A stretch of 64,000 bases of DNA from the NCBI GenBank assembly GCA_937943575.1, contig CALEAV010000008.1, forward strand, positions 1 through 64,000, read 5' to 3'. Within the stretch, counting starts at the first letter, position 1. The number at the start of each line of letters is the position of its first letter. Origin of the DNA: an uncultured bacterium. GTDB lineage: Bacteria; Desulfobacterota; Desulfobaccia; Desulfobaccales; 0-14-0-80-60-11. Under the pieces are notes generated by a model. It saw only the letters and a list, made by a program, of their open reading frames with translations. It was not told where the DNA came from and made no database searches. This document shows, piece by piece, positions 17,567 through 26,934 of the stretch. The position numbers and the translations under genes are program-made.

Positions 17567-18916
17567 TTAATAATTCTCCTTGAAGACCGAAGCCGGGAGA
17601 TGGATGCCCATGGCCTCCAGGCGGTCCATGAACTTGGGCCGGATCCCGGTGGTGATGAATTTGCCCCGCACCCGTCGGTCTTCCGTGAGCCCCATCAGCT
17701 TGAAGGAGAAGATCTCCTGCATGGTGATCATGTCCCCCTCCATGCCCACGATCTCGTTGAGGCTCATCATCTTGCGGCTGCCGTCGTTGAGACGGGCCAG
17801 CTGGATGACCACGTGGATGGCGGAGGCGATCTGGTGCCGGATGGCCTTGTCCGGGATATTGAGTCCCGCCATGGAGACCATGGTCTCCAGCCGGGTGAGG
17901 GCGTCCCGGGGGGTGTTGGCGTGGATGGTGGCCAGGGAGCCGTCGTGGCCGGTGTTCATGGCCTGGAGCATGTCCAGGGCCTCCCCCTGGCGCACCTCCC
18001 CCAGGATGATGCGCTCCGGCCGCATGCGCAGGGCGTTGCGCACCAGGTCCCGCTGGGTGATCTCGCCCAGGCCCTCCAGGTTGGGCGGCCGGGTCTCCAG
18101 CCGCACCACGTGCTCCTGCTGCAGCTGCAGCTCCGCCGAGTCCTCAATGGTGATGATGCGCTCGTCGTTGGGGATGAAGCTGGAGAGTACGTTCAAGAAC
18201 GTGGTCTTGCCGGTGCCGGTGCCCCCGGAGATGAGGATGTTGAGCCGGGCCTGGACGATGCCCTCCAGCACCTGGGCGATCTCCGGCGTAATGGTGTTGA
18301 ACTCGATGAGGTGGTGCACCCGGATGGGGTCCCGGGCGAACTTGCGGATGGACAGGGCCGGGCCGTCCAGGGCCAGGGGCGGGATGATGGCGTTCACCCG
18401 GGAGCCGTCGGGCAGCCGGGCGTCCACCATGGGACAGGACTCATCGATGCGCCGCCCCACCCCGGAAGCGATCTTTTCGATGATTTTCAACAGGTGGGCA
18501 TTGTCGGTGAACCGGATATTGGAACGCACCAGCTTGCCCTTCTTTTCGACAAAGACCTGGTCATAGCCGTTCACCAGGATGTCCCCCACGGTGGGGTCCT
18601 GGAGGAGGGGTTCCAGGGGCCCGTAGCCCAGAAGTTCATCCCGGATCTCCTTGACCAGGCGCTCCTTTTGCGGCAGGGGCAGGGCCAGGTTTTCCTCCAC
18701 CAAAATGAGGTCGATGCCCCGGCGCAGGTCCTCCTGGAGGACCCCCTCCTCGGCCTCCGCCAGCCGGGCCAGATCCAGGAGATTGAGGAGGCGGAAATGC
18801 ACCTTGGCCTTCAGTTCATTGAAGGCGTTTTCCTTTTTCTGCTCCGCACTGACCGCCGCCGCAGGGGCGCCCCGCTCGGTGGGGGTGCGCTCCCGGATGC
18901 GGGCGATGATGCTCAT
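17567..18916 (-). CDS. tadA: Tad pilus assembly ATPase TadA/CpaF
   Basis: A 449-residue secretion ATPase that powers Flp pilus polymerisation. It has an N-terminal helical domain, then the CpaF block ([21 protein letters not shown]), Walker [10 protein letters not shown], the Asp box, and the Walker B-like region [20 protein letters not shown] with the His box ([14 protein letters not shown]). GGAGGTAAG precedes the ATG, so translation should be efficient. The length and motif order are normal for the family. It lies between tadZ and tadB. Confidence 0.96.
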   Translation of the reverse strand: MSIIARIRERTPTERGAPAAAVSAEQKKENAFNELKAKVHFRLLNLLDLARLAEAEEGVLQEDLRRGIDLILVEENLALPLPQKERLVKEIRDELLGYGPLEPLLQDPTVGDILVNGYDQVFVEKKGKLVRSNIRFTDNAHLLKIIEKIASGVGRRIDESCPMVDARLPDGSRVNAIIPPLALDGPALSIRKFARDPIRVHHLIEFNTITPEIAQVLEGIVQARLNILISGGTGTGKTTFLNVLSSFIPNDERIITIEDSAELQLQQEHVVRLETRPPNLEGLGEITQRDLVRNALRMRPERIILGEVRQGEALDMLQAMNTGHDGSLATIHANTPRDALTRLETMVSMAGLNIPDKAIRHQIASAIHVVIQLARLNDGSRKMMSLNEIVGMEGDMITMQEIFSFKLMGLTEDRRVRGKFITTGIRPKFMDRLEAMGIHLPASVFKENY

Positions 18917-18922
18917 CTCGGC

Positions 18923-20095
18923 TTACCTCCGAAACAAGTTCAGGAGTCCCCAGCGGCTGTCTTTGGCTTCCGGTCTCTCCCTGCCGCTGAGCTGGGCCGC
19001 CAGGCGCCGGAGGTCCCGGCTCAGGAGGTGGCCGGGTTCCAGACGCACCAGGGGCTGGCCCTCGTTGATGCTGCGGGTCACTTCCCGGGGGGCGTGGCAG
19101 ATGGTGCCCTTCACCTCCTGGCCCAGGAAGGCGGAGACGTCCTCCACCGATAAGTCGCCGTTTTTCTGCCAGGCATTGAGCCACAGCCCGAGGGCGGCCG
19201 TCTCCAGGCCTAGCAGCTCCAGAAGATCCAGGAGCTTCTTGGCGTTGGACAGGGCCGGGATGCTCTGGTTGGCCACCACGACAATGTTCTCCGCCATCTC
19301 CATCACCTTGAGGGCCGGTTCATCCAGGCTTTGGGCCAAATCCACCAGGATGTGGGAGAAGACCCGCAGCTTTTTCAGGTAGCGCAGGACCTGATCCAGC
19401 CGCTCCGCGGTCACCACCTCGGCGTCCTCCAGCCGCAGGGGGGCCGGCAGGAGCTGGAGGTTTTTGTCGTATTGGTAAAAGAGGCTCTGGAGATAGGAGC
19501 GGTCCAGGTTGTCGGCGTTTTCGATGACTTCCACCAGGGTGTACTGGGGCTTGACGTCGAAGAAATGCACCATCTGGCCGTAGCGCAGGTCCAGATCCAC
19601 CAGGAGCACCTGCCCCTGGCTCTCCTGGGAGAGGAGATAGGCGGTGTTGACGGCCACAAAGGTGGTGCCCACCCCGCCTTTGCAGCCCAAAAAGGCGGTG
19701 AGCCGGGTGGGCTCCGCCGGCCCCAGCTCGGCGGGCAAGACCGGCAGCCGGTCCAGGGCCTCCTGGAACTCCTCCGGCCGGATGGGAAAGACGAAGCACT
19801 CCTTCACCCCCAACCTCAGGGCCTTCCACAGCTGCTCGGTGGTGATCTCCTGGAAGTAGAGGAAGATGGGGGGGTTGCGGTGATCAGCGGTGGTCTTCCG
19901 GATCCAGGCGTCCAGGTCCGGATCCTCCCCCGGGTATTCCAGGAAGATGGCGTTGGCGCCGGAATTGACCCGCTCCGGAAGCTTGGCCAGCGGCAGGGCC
20001 TCCAGGAGGGTCCCCTGCCGGGAGGCCTTAACCACCCTGGTCAGGTAGTCGCGCGTCTCCGGATTGCTGTAGTACAGGCAGAATGAGATGGCCAT
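18923..20095 (-). CDS. tadZ: Tad pilus localisation ATPase TadZ/CpaE
   Basis: About 390 residues. The first 130 residues form a receiver-like (CheY-fold) domain without a normal phosphorylation site; the rest is a MinD/ParA-type ATPase. The deviant Walker A CKGGVGTTFVAVN and the LLVDLDLRYGQMVHFFDVK switch region are present. TadZ marks the position of the pilus machine at the pole. The ATG at 20095 starts directly at the conserved fold; an upstream start at 20134 would add 13 residues. Six bases separate it from tadA. Confidence 0.93.
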   Translation of the reverse strand: MAISFCLYYSNPETRDYLTRVVKASRQGTLLEALPLAKLPERVNSGANAIFLEYPGEDPDLDAWIRKTTADHRNPPIFLYFQEITTEQLWKALRLGVKECFVFPIRPEEFQEALDRLPVLPAELGPAEPTRLTAFLGCKGGVGTTFVAVNTAYLLSQESQGQVLLVDLDLRYGQMVHFFDVKPQYTLVEVIENADNLDRSYLQSLFYQYDKNLQLLPAPLRLEDAEVVTAERLDQVLRYLKKLRVFSHILVDLAQSLDEPALKVMEMAENIVVVANQSIPALSNAKKLLDLLELLGLETAALGLWLNAWQKNGDLSVEDVSAFLGQEVKGTICHAPREVTRSINEGQPLVRLEPGHLLSRDLRRLAAQLSGRERPEAKDSRWGLLNLFRR

Positions 20096-20180
20096 CTCCG
20101 ACGTCCATCCTGGCTGGGATCGGCCCTCCGGCACCCACCGCGGCGCCCTTGATGACCGGGAGAGTGAGCCTTCCTACGAC

Positions 20181-21035
20181 TCAATGAGGGGCGATGGGGG
20201 CCCCCTCCGGCCTCACCTTTTCCACTTTGGCATCCAGCCCCCGGATGATCTCCACCAGGCGGGGGGCCGGCATGGAGGTGGCCTCATTCTTCTCCCACAT
20301 GGCGGTGGCCACCGGACCCTGCATCAGATGGGTGGTCTTCACGCCGCCGGTGGAGATGACCTCCTGGTTGGCATGGTTGCGCAGGGCCAGGGAGACATAG
20401 CCCTCCCGGGCGGCCAGGGCCAGGCGTTCGCCTTCCTCCGGGGTCACCTCCAGGGTGACGGTGGGCACCACCTGGGGCTTGTCCCCGGGACGGCGCTCAA
20501 TGCTCTGGCCGGTCCCCAGGACCCGCAGATTCTGGAGCACCACCTTGGAGACCGGATCCTTGCTGAACTCCCCCTTGTCGATGGTGACCACCACATCCAC
20601 CCGGTTGCCCGGGGCCAGAAAGCCCGCCACCCCCGAGGCCTCGTCCACCTTCACCGTCATGGCCCGCTTCTCCGGGCCCAGCAGGGCGGTGAGCCCGGCC
20701 ATGGCCCCCTGGGGGGCCAGCTTCACCTCCAGGATGGGCTCCCCGGCCTTGAACTGGGAGGCCGCCACCCGGCCCGCCACCTCCTCCGGGCGCGTGAAAC
20801 TGCCCGGCGGGCAGCTCTCCTGGGGCCAGTGGCGGATGACCACCTGCTCCGGGGACAGGGCGCTGGCCGCCTCGATGTCCTTGGCCGCCACCACCACCGG
20901 CCGGAGTTTGACGGCCGGCTGCTGCCGGGCCTGCTGCTGCGACTGGCCCTTGAGCCAGCCCAGGGCCATCACCGTGGCCGTGGTGCCGAAGACCAGGGCC
21001 AGAATAAGCCAGAACCAGGGAGGCAATCTCCGCAT
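20181..21035 (-). CDS. cpaB: Flp pilus assembly protein CpaB/RcpC
   Basis: About 285 residues. An N-terminal transmembrane helix (PPWFWLILALVFGTTATVMAL) precedes a SAF-like beta-clip domain (VVVAAKDIEAASALSPEQVV) and the Flp-assembly domain (VPTVTLEVTPEEGERLALAA). In known systems CpaB sits in the periplasm and links pilus assembly to the outer-membrane secretin. I prefer ATG 21035 (GGAGTGAG upstream), though GTG 21044 overlaps the tadE stop. The secretin gene that usually follows cpaB is absent. Confidence 0.92.
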   Translation of the reverse strand: MRRLPPWFWLILALVFGTTATVMALGWLKGQSQQQARQQPAVKLRPVVVAAKDIEAASALSPEQVVIRHWPQESCPPGSFTRPEEVAGRVAASQFKAGEPILEVKLAPQGAMAGLTALLGPEKRAMTVKVDEASGVAGFLAPGNRVDVVVTIDKGEFSKDPVSKVVLQNLRVLGTGQSIERRPGDKPQVVPTVTLEVTPEEGERLALAAREGYVSLALRNHANQEVISTGGVKTTHLMQGPVATAMWEKNEATSMPAPRLVEIIRGLDAKVEKVRPEGAPIAPH

Positions 21036-21040
21036 CGCTC

Positions 21041-21463
21041 TCACTCCATGAGCATGACGGACTCCACCGTCAGGTTGAGGGGCCCCACCAGATCCTGCAC
21101 CAGCCGGGGCAGCACCTGAAAACTATAGGAGTACTCCACCCGCACACTAAGGGGTTCGCCGCTTTTCCCTGCAGGCCAGTAGGGAAAAGTGACGTCCACC
21201 GTGGCCGCCTCGGCAAACCCGGATTTGGCCAGGTACTCCCGCACCTTCCCCTCGATCTCCGCCTGGGATTTCCGTGGGGTGCTGTACACCACCCCGAAGC
21301 GGGCCCCCTCCCGGACGGCGTTGGCCAAAAGCCCCTTGGTGTACATGGCCAGGCCGAACTCCACCAGGCCGAAGAGGACTGTCACCAGGAGCGGGGCCAG
21401 GAGCCCGAACTCCACCAGCGTGGCGCCCCGCTCCGGGTGTCCGGCCTCTGCCCTTTGCTGCAT
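21041..21463 (-). CDS. tadE: TadE-like minor pseudopilin
   Basis: A 140-residue TadE-family protein. The N-terminal ERGATLVEFGLLAPLLVTVLFGLVEFG contains the Gly cleavage-region and Glu that prepilin peptidases recognise in Tad pseudopilins, followed by NAVREGARFG, a conserved TadE block. The C-terminal 80 residues form a soluble beta-rich domain. It is coupled to cpaB and is needed as a minor pilin in related systems. Confidence 0.9.
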   Translation of the reverse strand: MQQRAEAGHPERGATLVEFGLLAPLLVTVLFGLVEFGLAMYTKGLLANAVREGARFGVVYSTPRKSQAEIEGKVREYLAKSGFAEAATVDVTFPYWPAGKSGEPLSVRVEYSYSFQVLPRLVQDLVGPLNLTVESVMLME

Positions 21464-21602
21464 CGTCTGAGTTCCCCTTCCCGGTGTCTCTCAGGATAAG
21501 ACGGTCCGGAGGGCGCCTTCGCCCCCCGGACCTGCCTGGGGCGGGGTGACAGACCGCTGCTGCCGGCCCCCGCCGGGTTGCATGTTACGGAGACTGAGGC
21601 CG

Positions 21603-21773
21603 CTACAATTGGTTGGCCACTTCGTTAAACTTCGCGTCCAGTTTTTGGCCGATCAGGTAGATGGAGGCCATGACCACCACGGCGATGCCGGCCACCAGCA
21701 GGCCGTATTCCACCGCGCTGGCGCCCTCCTCTTCCCGGATGAAGTGTTTCACCTTGCCCATCAGATCCTTCAT
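21603..21773 (-). CDS. flp: Flp/Fap major pilin
   Basis: A 56-residue prepilin. A basic leader ends in EEEG17, followed by ASAVEYGLL, giving the standard G/xxxxEY Flp processing site, with Glu and Tyr at positions +5 and +6 of the mature protein. A single hydrophobic helix (VAGIAVVVMASIYLIG) follows. The ribosome site GAAGGAGA lies at good distance. It is the first gene of the tad operon, as is usual. Subunits assemble into thin adhesive pili. Confidence 0.95.
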   Translation of the reverse strand: MKDLMGKVKHFIREEEGASAVEYGLLVAGIAVVVMASIYLIGQKLDAKFNEVANQL

Positions 21774-22174
21774 GTGCCGCGTCTCCTTCTCGGGTGGAGT
21801 GGTCTGCGGGGGCCCGGCCGGCGGCCGCCGCCTGGGCTCCCGCTCACCTCCCTCCCATCTCGGGTGGCGGCGCCGGCCGGCTCGCCCGCCCCGTCCACCG
21901 AGGGCACCAAAGAGGATGTCTCTGTCCACTTCGGCAATCCCGCTGCCCTGGCCCCGCAGGGGCTGTAGGCCGGTGATTTTGCGCCCCGCCCTTTCGGACG
22001 GTTTGCCTTTCTCGGTGGCCGGTCTTTCCTGTCACTCCCTTTATCGGCATCGCCGCCGGCGACTTTAAATTGCCTCCCGGCCGCCACTCATTCCTGACGT
22101 TTCAAGTTTCCCCGCCGGCGGCCGATGCTCTCTGTGAGCCAATTGATTTTTGGGGCCACGGAGGAAACAGTCTC
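21774..22174. other. Divergent intergenic region between flp and an AAA+ ATPase
   Basis: About 400 bases that must hold the promoters for the minus-strand tad operon and the plus-strand ATPase gene. AT-rich patches (TTTAAATTG near 22063 and CAATTGATTTTTGG near 22139) are candidates, but no convincing -35/-10 pair or operator is visible. No gene is supported here. Confidence 0.45.
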
Positions 22175-23491
22175 GTGATCACCCCCCCTACCGCCCTCAA
22201 TGCCGCCCCGGCGGGGTCTTCCCTCTCCTTTCAGGCCCGGCCCCTGCCCCAGTCCATGAAGGACCTGGGGCTGCCGGAGATCTTTCTCGCCAATCTCACC
22301 CTGAAGCACTGTTTCTACCTGGACACCTTTCATTTGTCCGACCTGGTGGAGCGGCTGAAACTCTCCACCACCGTCTTGAGTCTGCTGCTGGAATATCTGA
22401 AGAAGGAAAAGTACCTGGAGGTCAGGGGCCCCGATCCCCTGAGGCCGGCGGCCAACCCCCTGAGCCTCACCAACCGCTATGCCCTCACCGAGGCCGGCAA
22501 GCGCCGGGCCTCCCTGCTGCTGGAATATGACGCCTATGTGGGGCCGGCGCCGGTGAGCCTGGAGGACTACTGGCAGCAGGTGACCCGCCAGAGCATCAAG
22601 TTGAGCGCCGTCACCCCCAGCCGCCTGCGGCAGGTCTTCCAGGGGCTGGTGCTGGCGCCGGACCTGCTGGAGCAGCTGGGACCCGCGGCGGTGAGCGGCA
22701 AGCCCCTGTTCCTCTACGGGCCGCCGGGCAACGGCAAGACCACCATCGCCCTGAGGCTGGGAGAGATCTGGGAGGACGCCATTCTGGTGCCCTATGCCCT
22801 CTATGTGGAGGGCAATGTCATCCGGGTTTACGACGAGATCAGCCACAAACCCGCCGGCGGCCAGGATCCCCAGGAGCTGGGCGACCGCCGTTGGGTGCGC
22901 TGCCGGCGGCCCACGGTCATCGTGGGGGGCGAGCTCACCTTGGCCATGCTGGATTTGGCCTTCAACCCCACCCTGAAATACTACGAGGCCCCCCTGCAGC
23001 TCAAGGCCAACAACGGCCTGTTCATCGTGGACGACTTCGGGCGCCAGCAGATCTCCCCCCAGGAGCTCCTCAACCGCTGGATCATCCCCCTGGAGAACCG
23101 CCAGGACTTTCTCTGCCTGCACACCGGGCAGAAATTCGCCATCCCCTTCGACCAGTTCCTGGTGTTTGCCACCAACCTGGATCCCCGCTCCCTGGTGGAC
23201 GACGCCTTCCTGCGGCGCATCCGCTCCAAGGTCAAGGTGAACCACGTCACCCGGGAGCAGTTCAAGGAGATCTTCCGCCTCACCTGCCAGCAGTTCCAGC
23301 TGCCGTATGACCCCGAGGCCCTGGAGTATCTCCTGGCCACCCACTATGACGCCACCGGCCGCTCCATGGACGCCTGCCACCCCCGGGACCTGATGGAGCA
23401 GATCGTGGATTACTGCACCTTTCACCAGATCCCGCCCACCCTCTCCCCGGAGCTCCTGGACCGGGCCTGCCGCATCTACTTCGTGCACTGA
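22175..23491 (+). CDS. AAA+ ATPase divergent from the tad operon
   Basis: A 438-residue protein. It starts at GTG 22175 with GGAGGAAAC eight bases upstream; the frame is open further back without a ribosome site. Residues about 30-130 look like a winged-helix domain (LSDLVERLKLSTTVLSLLLEYLKKE). The ATPase part has Walker A GPPGNGKTT, the Walker B-like LFIVDDFGRQ and the sensor-like VFATNLDP with RRIRSKV. An AAA+ protein of this type is often found beside tad/Flp genes in related anaerobes, so a role in pilus regulation is inferred. The substrate is unknown. Confidence 0.88.
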   Translation: MITPPTALNAAPAGSSLSFQARPLPQSMKDLGLPEIFLANLTLKHCFYLDTFHLSDLVERLKLSTTVLSLLLEYLKKEKYLEVRGPDPLRPAANPLSLTNRYALTEAGKRRASLLLEYDAYVGPAPVSLEDYWQQVTRQSIKLSAVTPSRLRQVFQGLVLAPDLLEQLGPAAVSGKPLFLYGPPGNGKTTIALRLGEIWEDAILVPYALYVEGNVIRVYDEISHKPAGGQDPQELGDRRWVRCRRPTVIVGGELTLAMLDLAFNPTLKYYEAPLQLKANNGLFIVDDFGRQQISPQELLNRWIIPLENRQDFLCLHTGQKFAIPFDQFLVFATNLDPRSLVDDAFLRRIRSKVKVNHVTREQFKEIFRLTCQQFQLPYDPEALEYLLATHYDATGRSMDACHPRDLMEQIVDYCTFHQIPPTLSPELLDRACRIYFVH

Positions 23492-23875
23492 GGGTTGCCT
23501 GCGGCGCACGGGAGGGGACGGGGGGAGAGGAGGGGTCCCGGGTGGGGGGCGGCTGCCTCACCGGCGGGATGAGCACCCCTCCCAGGGGGAGAGGGGGGTG
23601 GGCCCAGGGCCCCTCCTTGATTTTTTCCACCTAACGTGCGGGAAAGGGGGTCGAGCGCCCGGCGAGCTGGGTGGATCTGACCCTTTTTCACCTGGCGGGC
23701 GGGAAAGGGAGCCGGCCTTAAGGCCCCGCCCCTCCCGCACAGCCCCGCCCAGGGGGTGGGGAAGGGAGCCGGAGGGGGAGGGGAGGGGACCCAGTGCTCC
23801 CCGGCCCTCCCCCCAAAAATTCTCTCACCCATCTCCCCGGCCAAGCCCTGCCCGGCCGGCCGCGGGATTTGGTGT

Positions 23876-23944
23876 CCCCACAGGCGCACGTGAGCAAGGG
23901 CAGGGTCCAGTCTGGACGGCCCCCACAGGGGCACGCGAGCAAGG
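23876..23944. repeat. Tandem 24-base repeat in a GC-rich gap
   Basis: CCCCACAGG[CG]GCACG[TC]GAGCAAGG occurs at 23876-23899 and 23921-23944, 45 bases apart. The surrounding gap (23492-24257) is very GC-rich, with purine or pyrimidine runs and two related blocks around 23630 and 23690 (CAC CT...GCGGGAAAGGG). No gene is supported in this gap. Confidence 0.5.
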
Positions 23945-24257
23945 CGAAGACCTGGGGGAGAGGGGCCCGGCCCCTGGCCCGCCTCCCCGACTTCCTCCCC
24001 CCTGAATGCTCTTGCCGGGATCATGGCCTGGGTGTCGATTTCCCCCCGCTGAAGATCATGGGAAGGGAAGGCAGGGGGTCCACTGCCCCCGCCTCTCCCC
24101 CCGGAAATAGGGCAAGGCCCGGGGAGGCCGTGGGAAAGGCCTGGAAATCCCCAACCCCGGCCGTCCTCTCCTGCCCCCTTTCCCTGGGCTTCAGGCTTTT
24201 TCCCCCGAAGGAGCCATGATATAAGGGGGGTGCGGACAAGCCTTGGGGGGAGGGGTG

Positions 24258-25265
24258 ATGCAGACCTACGGGCAGGTGTTCATGGTGGGGCTGCCGGGGC
24301 CCCGGGTGGAGGAGGCGGCCCGGGAGCTGGTGCAGGGTCTGGGGGTGGGAGGGGTCATCCTCTTTGCCCGGAACATCGAACACCCCCTGCAGGTGTGGGA
24401 GCTCACCGGGGAGCTCCAGAGGCTGGCGGTGGCGCGCGGGGGGCGGCCCCTCTTCATCGCCGTGGACCAGGAAGGGGGGCCGGTGCAGCGCCTCCAAGGC
24501 CCCTTCACCCGCATCCCCTCCGCCCGGGAGCTGAAGGAGAGGGCCGGCCCGGACGAAGTGCAGGCCCTGTATCAGCGGGTGGCCCGGGAGTTGGCGCTGG
24601 TGGGGGTGAACCTCAACCTGGCGCCGGTGGTGGATGTGGCCCGCCGCCCCGAGTGCCCCTTGTGGGAGCGCTCCTTCGGGGCGGACCCGGAGAAGGTGGC
24701 GGCCTATGGGGTGGCCGCCGTCCGGGGGCTGCTGGCCGGCGGGGTGCTGGCCACGGCCAAGCATTTCCCGGGGCTGGGAGACACCCGGCGGGACTCCCAC
24801 CTGGTGCTGCCCACGGCCGAAAATCCTGACCCGGAGCGGGTGGCGGACCTGCAGCCCTTCGCCGCGGCGGTGGCCGCCGGGGTGCCGGTGGTGATGACCG
24901 CCCATGTCCGGGTCCCGGCCTGGGGGGAGGCGCCGGCCACCCTCTCGCCGGTGGCCATCCGCACCTGGCTTCGGGGCCGGTTGGGGTTTGCCGGGGTGGT
25001 GATGACCGACGACCTGGAGATGGGGGCCATCCGGGAGCAGGGGGAGGTGCCGGAGGCTGCCCTGCAGGCCCTGGCCGCCGGCGCCGACCTGCTGCTGATC
25101 TGTGAGCACCCCGACCTGGCCTGGGAGGCGGCCCACCGACTGGCAAAGACCCCCTCCCTGCACGAGCGCCTGGCGGAGGCCGCCGCCCGGCTGGCCCGCC
25201 TCCGGGAGGGTCTGCCCGCCCCCGCCCCCCGGGCCGAGGTGGAGGCATATGTCGGAAAAGCCTGA
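24258..25265 (+). CDS. nagZ: Beta-N-acetylhexosaminidase, NagZ-like (GH3)
   Basis: A 335-residue glycoside hydrolase family 3 enzyme that removes N-acetylglucosamine from recycled cell-wall muropeptides. The VDQEGGPVQRL block and KHFPGLGDTRRDSH are present; the DSH Asp-His pair is the catalytic dyad of NagZ enzymes. The usual PGHG is PGLG here. The late VMTDDLEMGAI block supplies the catalytic nucleophile Asp in the family. No signal peptide, so cytoplasmic. The ATG at 24258 follows GGGGGGAGGGG; the frame opens earlier at TTG 24243. Confidence 0.93.
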   Translation: MQTYGQVFMVGLPGPRVEEAARELVQGLGVGGVILFARNIEHPLQVWELTGELQRLAVARGGRPLFIAVDQEGGPVQRLQGPFTRIPSARELKERAGPDEVQALYQRVARELALVGVNLNLAPVVDVARRPECPLWERSFGADPEKVAAYGVAAVRGLLAGGVLATAKHFPGLGDTRRDSHLVLPTAENPDPERVADLQPFAAAVAAGVPVVMTAHVRVPAWGEAPATLSPVAIRTWLRGRLGFAGVVMTDDLEMGAIREQGEVPEAALQALAAGADLLLICEHPDLAWEAAHRLAKTPSLHERLAEAAARLARLREGLPAPAPRAEVEAYVGKA

Positions 25266-25579
25266 AAGCGAAGAAATTCCGGGGGGAAGCCCGGTGGGCG
25301 GGTCAGCCGCCTCCCCCGGAAACTCCTCCCTCCGGCCCCGGGGGGTGCAGCGGGCCTGGCCCCGATCTCAGGCCCTCGGCTCCCGCCTGCCGGCGCCTGG
25401 CATTTGGGTCTACAGGCCGGATTCCCTTACTTTTCCCCGACTCCTGGGATAGAATGATTGCAGGAGATCCCGGGAGGCAGCAGCGGGCCCCTTGTCCGGC
25501 GGCCCTCCATGGAAGGGGGGTGGGAGCCGCGGCGCCTGCCCGCCCAGCGCATGAAGGCTGCTGGCCAAAGTCCGACGGC

Positions 25580-26173
25580 ATGACTGACGGTTTTCTGCAG
25601 GAGCTCTCCCGGCCCCGGCCCGATCCCGGGGGCGGCGCCGCCGCGGCCTTCGGGGCCCGGGTGGGGGTGGCGCTGCTCCTCAAGGTGGCCCAGCTGGAGG
25701 AGTTCCGGGTCGCCGGGAGCCGGCAGGGGGCGGACGCCTGGCCCGCCCGGCGGCAGGCGGCCGAAGCCCTGGAGGAGGCGCTGGCGCAGCTCCAGGAAGA
25801 GGACGTGAGGGCCTACGCCGAGTTGGCGGCCCACTTTCGCCACGGCGGGGAGGCCCGGGAGGAGGCGGCCCTGCAGGCCACCCGGATTCCTTACCGCATC
25901 GCGGCGGCCGCCCGGGAAGGGCTGGGCCTGGCAGCCGAAGTGGGGCGCTGGTGCGCCCGCCACCTCGTGGCGGACGTGCAGGTGGCCACAGAGCTCCTGG
26001 CCGGGAGCGGCCGGGGGGCGGTGGCCATCGCCGGGGCCAATCTGCCTTGGCTTACGCCGGCCTCATCCCAAAAGTGGGCCCGGCGGCTGGAGGAATTGAT
26101 GGCGGCCATGGACCGGGAGCTGGCCAGAGCCCGTGACACCCTGACTGCCCGCAGGGGAGGGGGGCAGGCGTGA
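25580..26173 (+). CDS. fchA: Methenyl-tetrahydrofolate cyclohydrolase-type (FchA/FTCD_C) protein
   Basis: A 197-residue protein of the cyclodeaminase/cyclohydrolase family. The DPGGGAAAAFGARVGVALL motif near the N-terminus matches the family's PGGGS[VA]AA folate-binding loop, and the rest is all-helical as expected. In acetogens FchA of this family interconverts methenyl- and formyl-THF. Here it overlaps (GTGA) an AcsE-like pterin-binding gene, so the two form a one-carbon pair. The start at ATG 25580 is chosen at the conserved N-terminus; no strong ribosome site precedes it. Cyclohydrolase activity is inferred. Confidence 0.82.
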   Translation: MTDGFLQELSRPRPDPGGGAAAAFGARVGVALLLKVAQLEEFRVAGSRQGADAWPARRQAAEALEEALAQLQEEDVRAYAELAAHFRHGGEAREEAALQATRIPYRIAAAAREGLGLAAEVGRWCARHLVADVQVATELLAGSGRGAVAIAGANLPWLTPASSQKWARRLEELMAAMDRELARARDTLTARRGGGQA

Positions 26174-26934
26174 TCCGGCTGGCGGCGGACTGCCTCACGG
26201 TCACCCGGCCGGCGGTGGCCCAGGCCCTGGAGAGGCTGGACCCTGTTCCTCTGCAGGATCTGGCCCGGCGCTGCCAGGAGGCGGGGGCCCGGCTTCTGGA
26301 CCTCAACCCCGGGTATCTGCCTAAGCGGCGCTGGGATCGCCTGGCCTTCATGGTGGAGGCGGTGCAGGAGGCGGTGGATCTGCCCCTCATCCTGGACAGC
26401 CCCCAGGCCCCGGTGCTGGCCCGGGGGCTTCGGGCCTGCCGCCGCAAACCCATCTTGAGCGCCCTCACTCTCGAGCCGCAAAAATTGGCGGAGATTCTCC
26501 CCCTGGCGGTGGAGCACGACACCGATTTGGTGGCGCTGCTTCTGGATGAGCGCTCCTTTTCGCCGCCGGACGTGGAGGGCAAGCTGGCCCTGGCGGCGGA
26601 GCTCCGGGACCGGGCCGTGGCCGCCGGGCTGGCGCCGGAGCGCCTCATCTTCGACCCGGTGCTGCCGCACTTGAGCTGGCCCGACGCCCTGCCCCGCACC
26701 GGCGCGGTGATCCAGACGGTGCGCTGGCTGGCCGCCGGGCAGGTGCTGGGGGAGCCGGCCCGCACCATGGCGGGCATCTCCAACCTCCGGAGCGGCCTGA
26801 GGGAGCATTACGCCGTCACCCTGGACACCATGGTGATGGCGCTGCTGGCCGGGGCGGGGCTGGAGATCGCCCTGGCGGATGTGCTCCTGCCGGAGGTGGC
26901 CGCCGCAGCCCGGGTCCTCAGGCGCCTGAGGTAG
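26170..26934 (+). CDS. Pterin-binding methyltransferase (AcsE/MetH pterin-domain-like)
   Basis: A 254-residue TIM-barrel protein starting at GTG overlapping the fchA stop. It shows the pterin-binding LDLNPG block, the LILDSPQAPVLARGL strand-helix (the family's ...DS...A...G), and GISNLRSGL, equivalent to the G[LI]SN...GL motif of CH3-THF:corrinoid methyltransferases. In AcsE the methyl of methyl-THF is moved to a corrinoid iron-sulfur protein in the Wood-Ljungdahl route; no corrinoid protein is adjacent, so the partner is unknown. It could also be a MetH-like stand-alone domain. Confidence 0.78.
   Translation: MIRLAADCLTVTRPAVAQALERLDPVPLQDLARRCQEAGARLLDLNPGYLPKRRWDRLAFMVEAVQEAVDLPLILDSPQAPVLARGLRACRRKPILSALTLEPQKLAEILPLAVEHDTDLVALLLDERSFSPPDVEGKLALAAELRDRAVAAGLAPERLIFDPVLPHLSWPDALPRTGAVIQTVRWLAAGQVLGEPARTMAGISNLRSGLREHYAVTLDTMVMALLAGAGLEIALADVLLPEVAAAARVLRRLR

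Noticed and set aside
15429-17570. A 713-residue plus-strand open frame
   Set aside because: It is antisense to tadB and tadC, with the Gly/Gln/Leu/His-rich composition typical of shadow frames in GC-rich DNA.
22088-23509. A 473-residue minus-strand open frame
   Set aside because: Antisense to the AAA+ ATPase, whose Walker motifs and ribosome site clearly identify the true strand.
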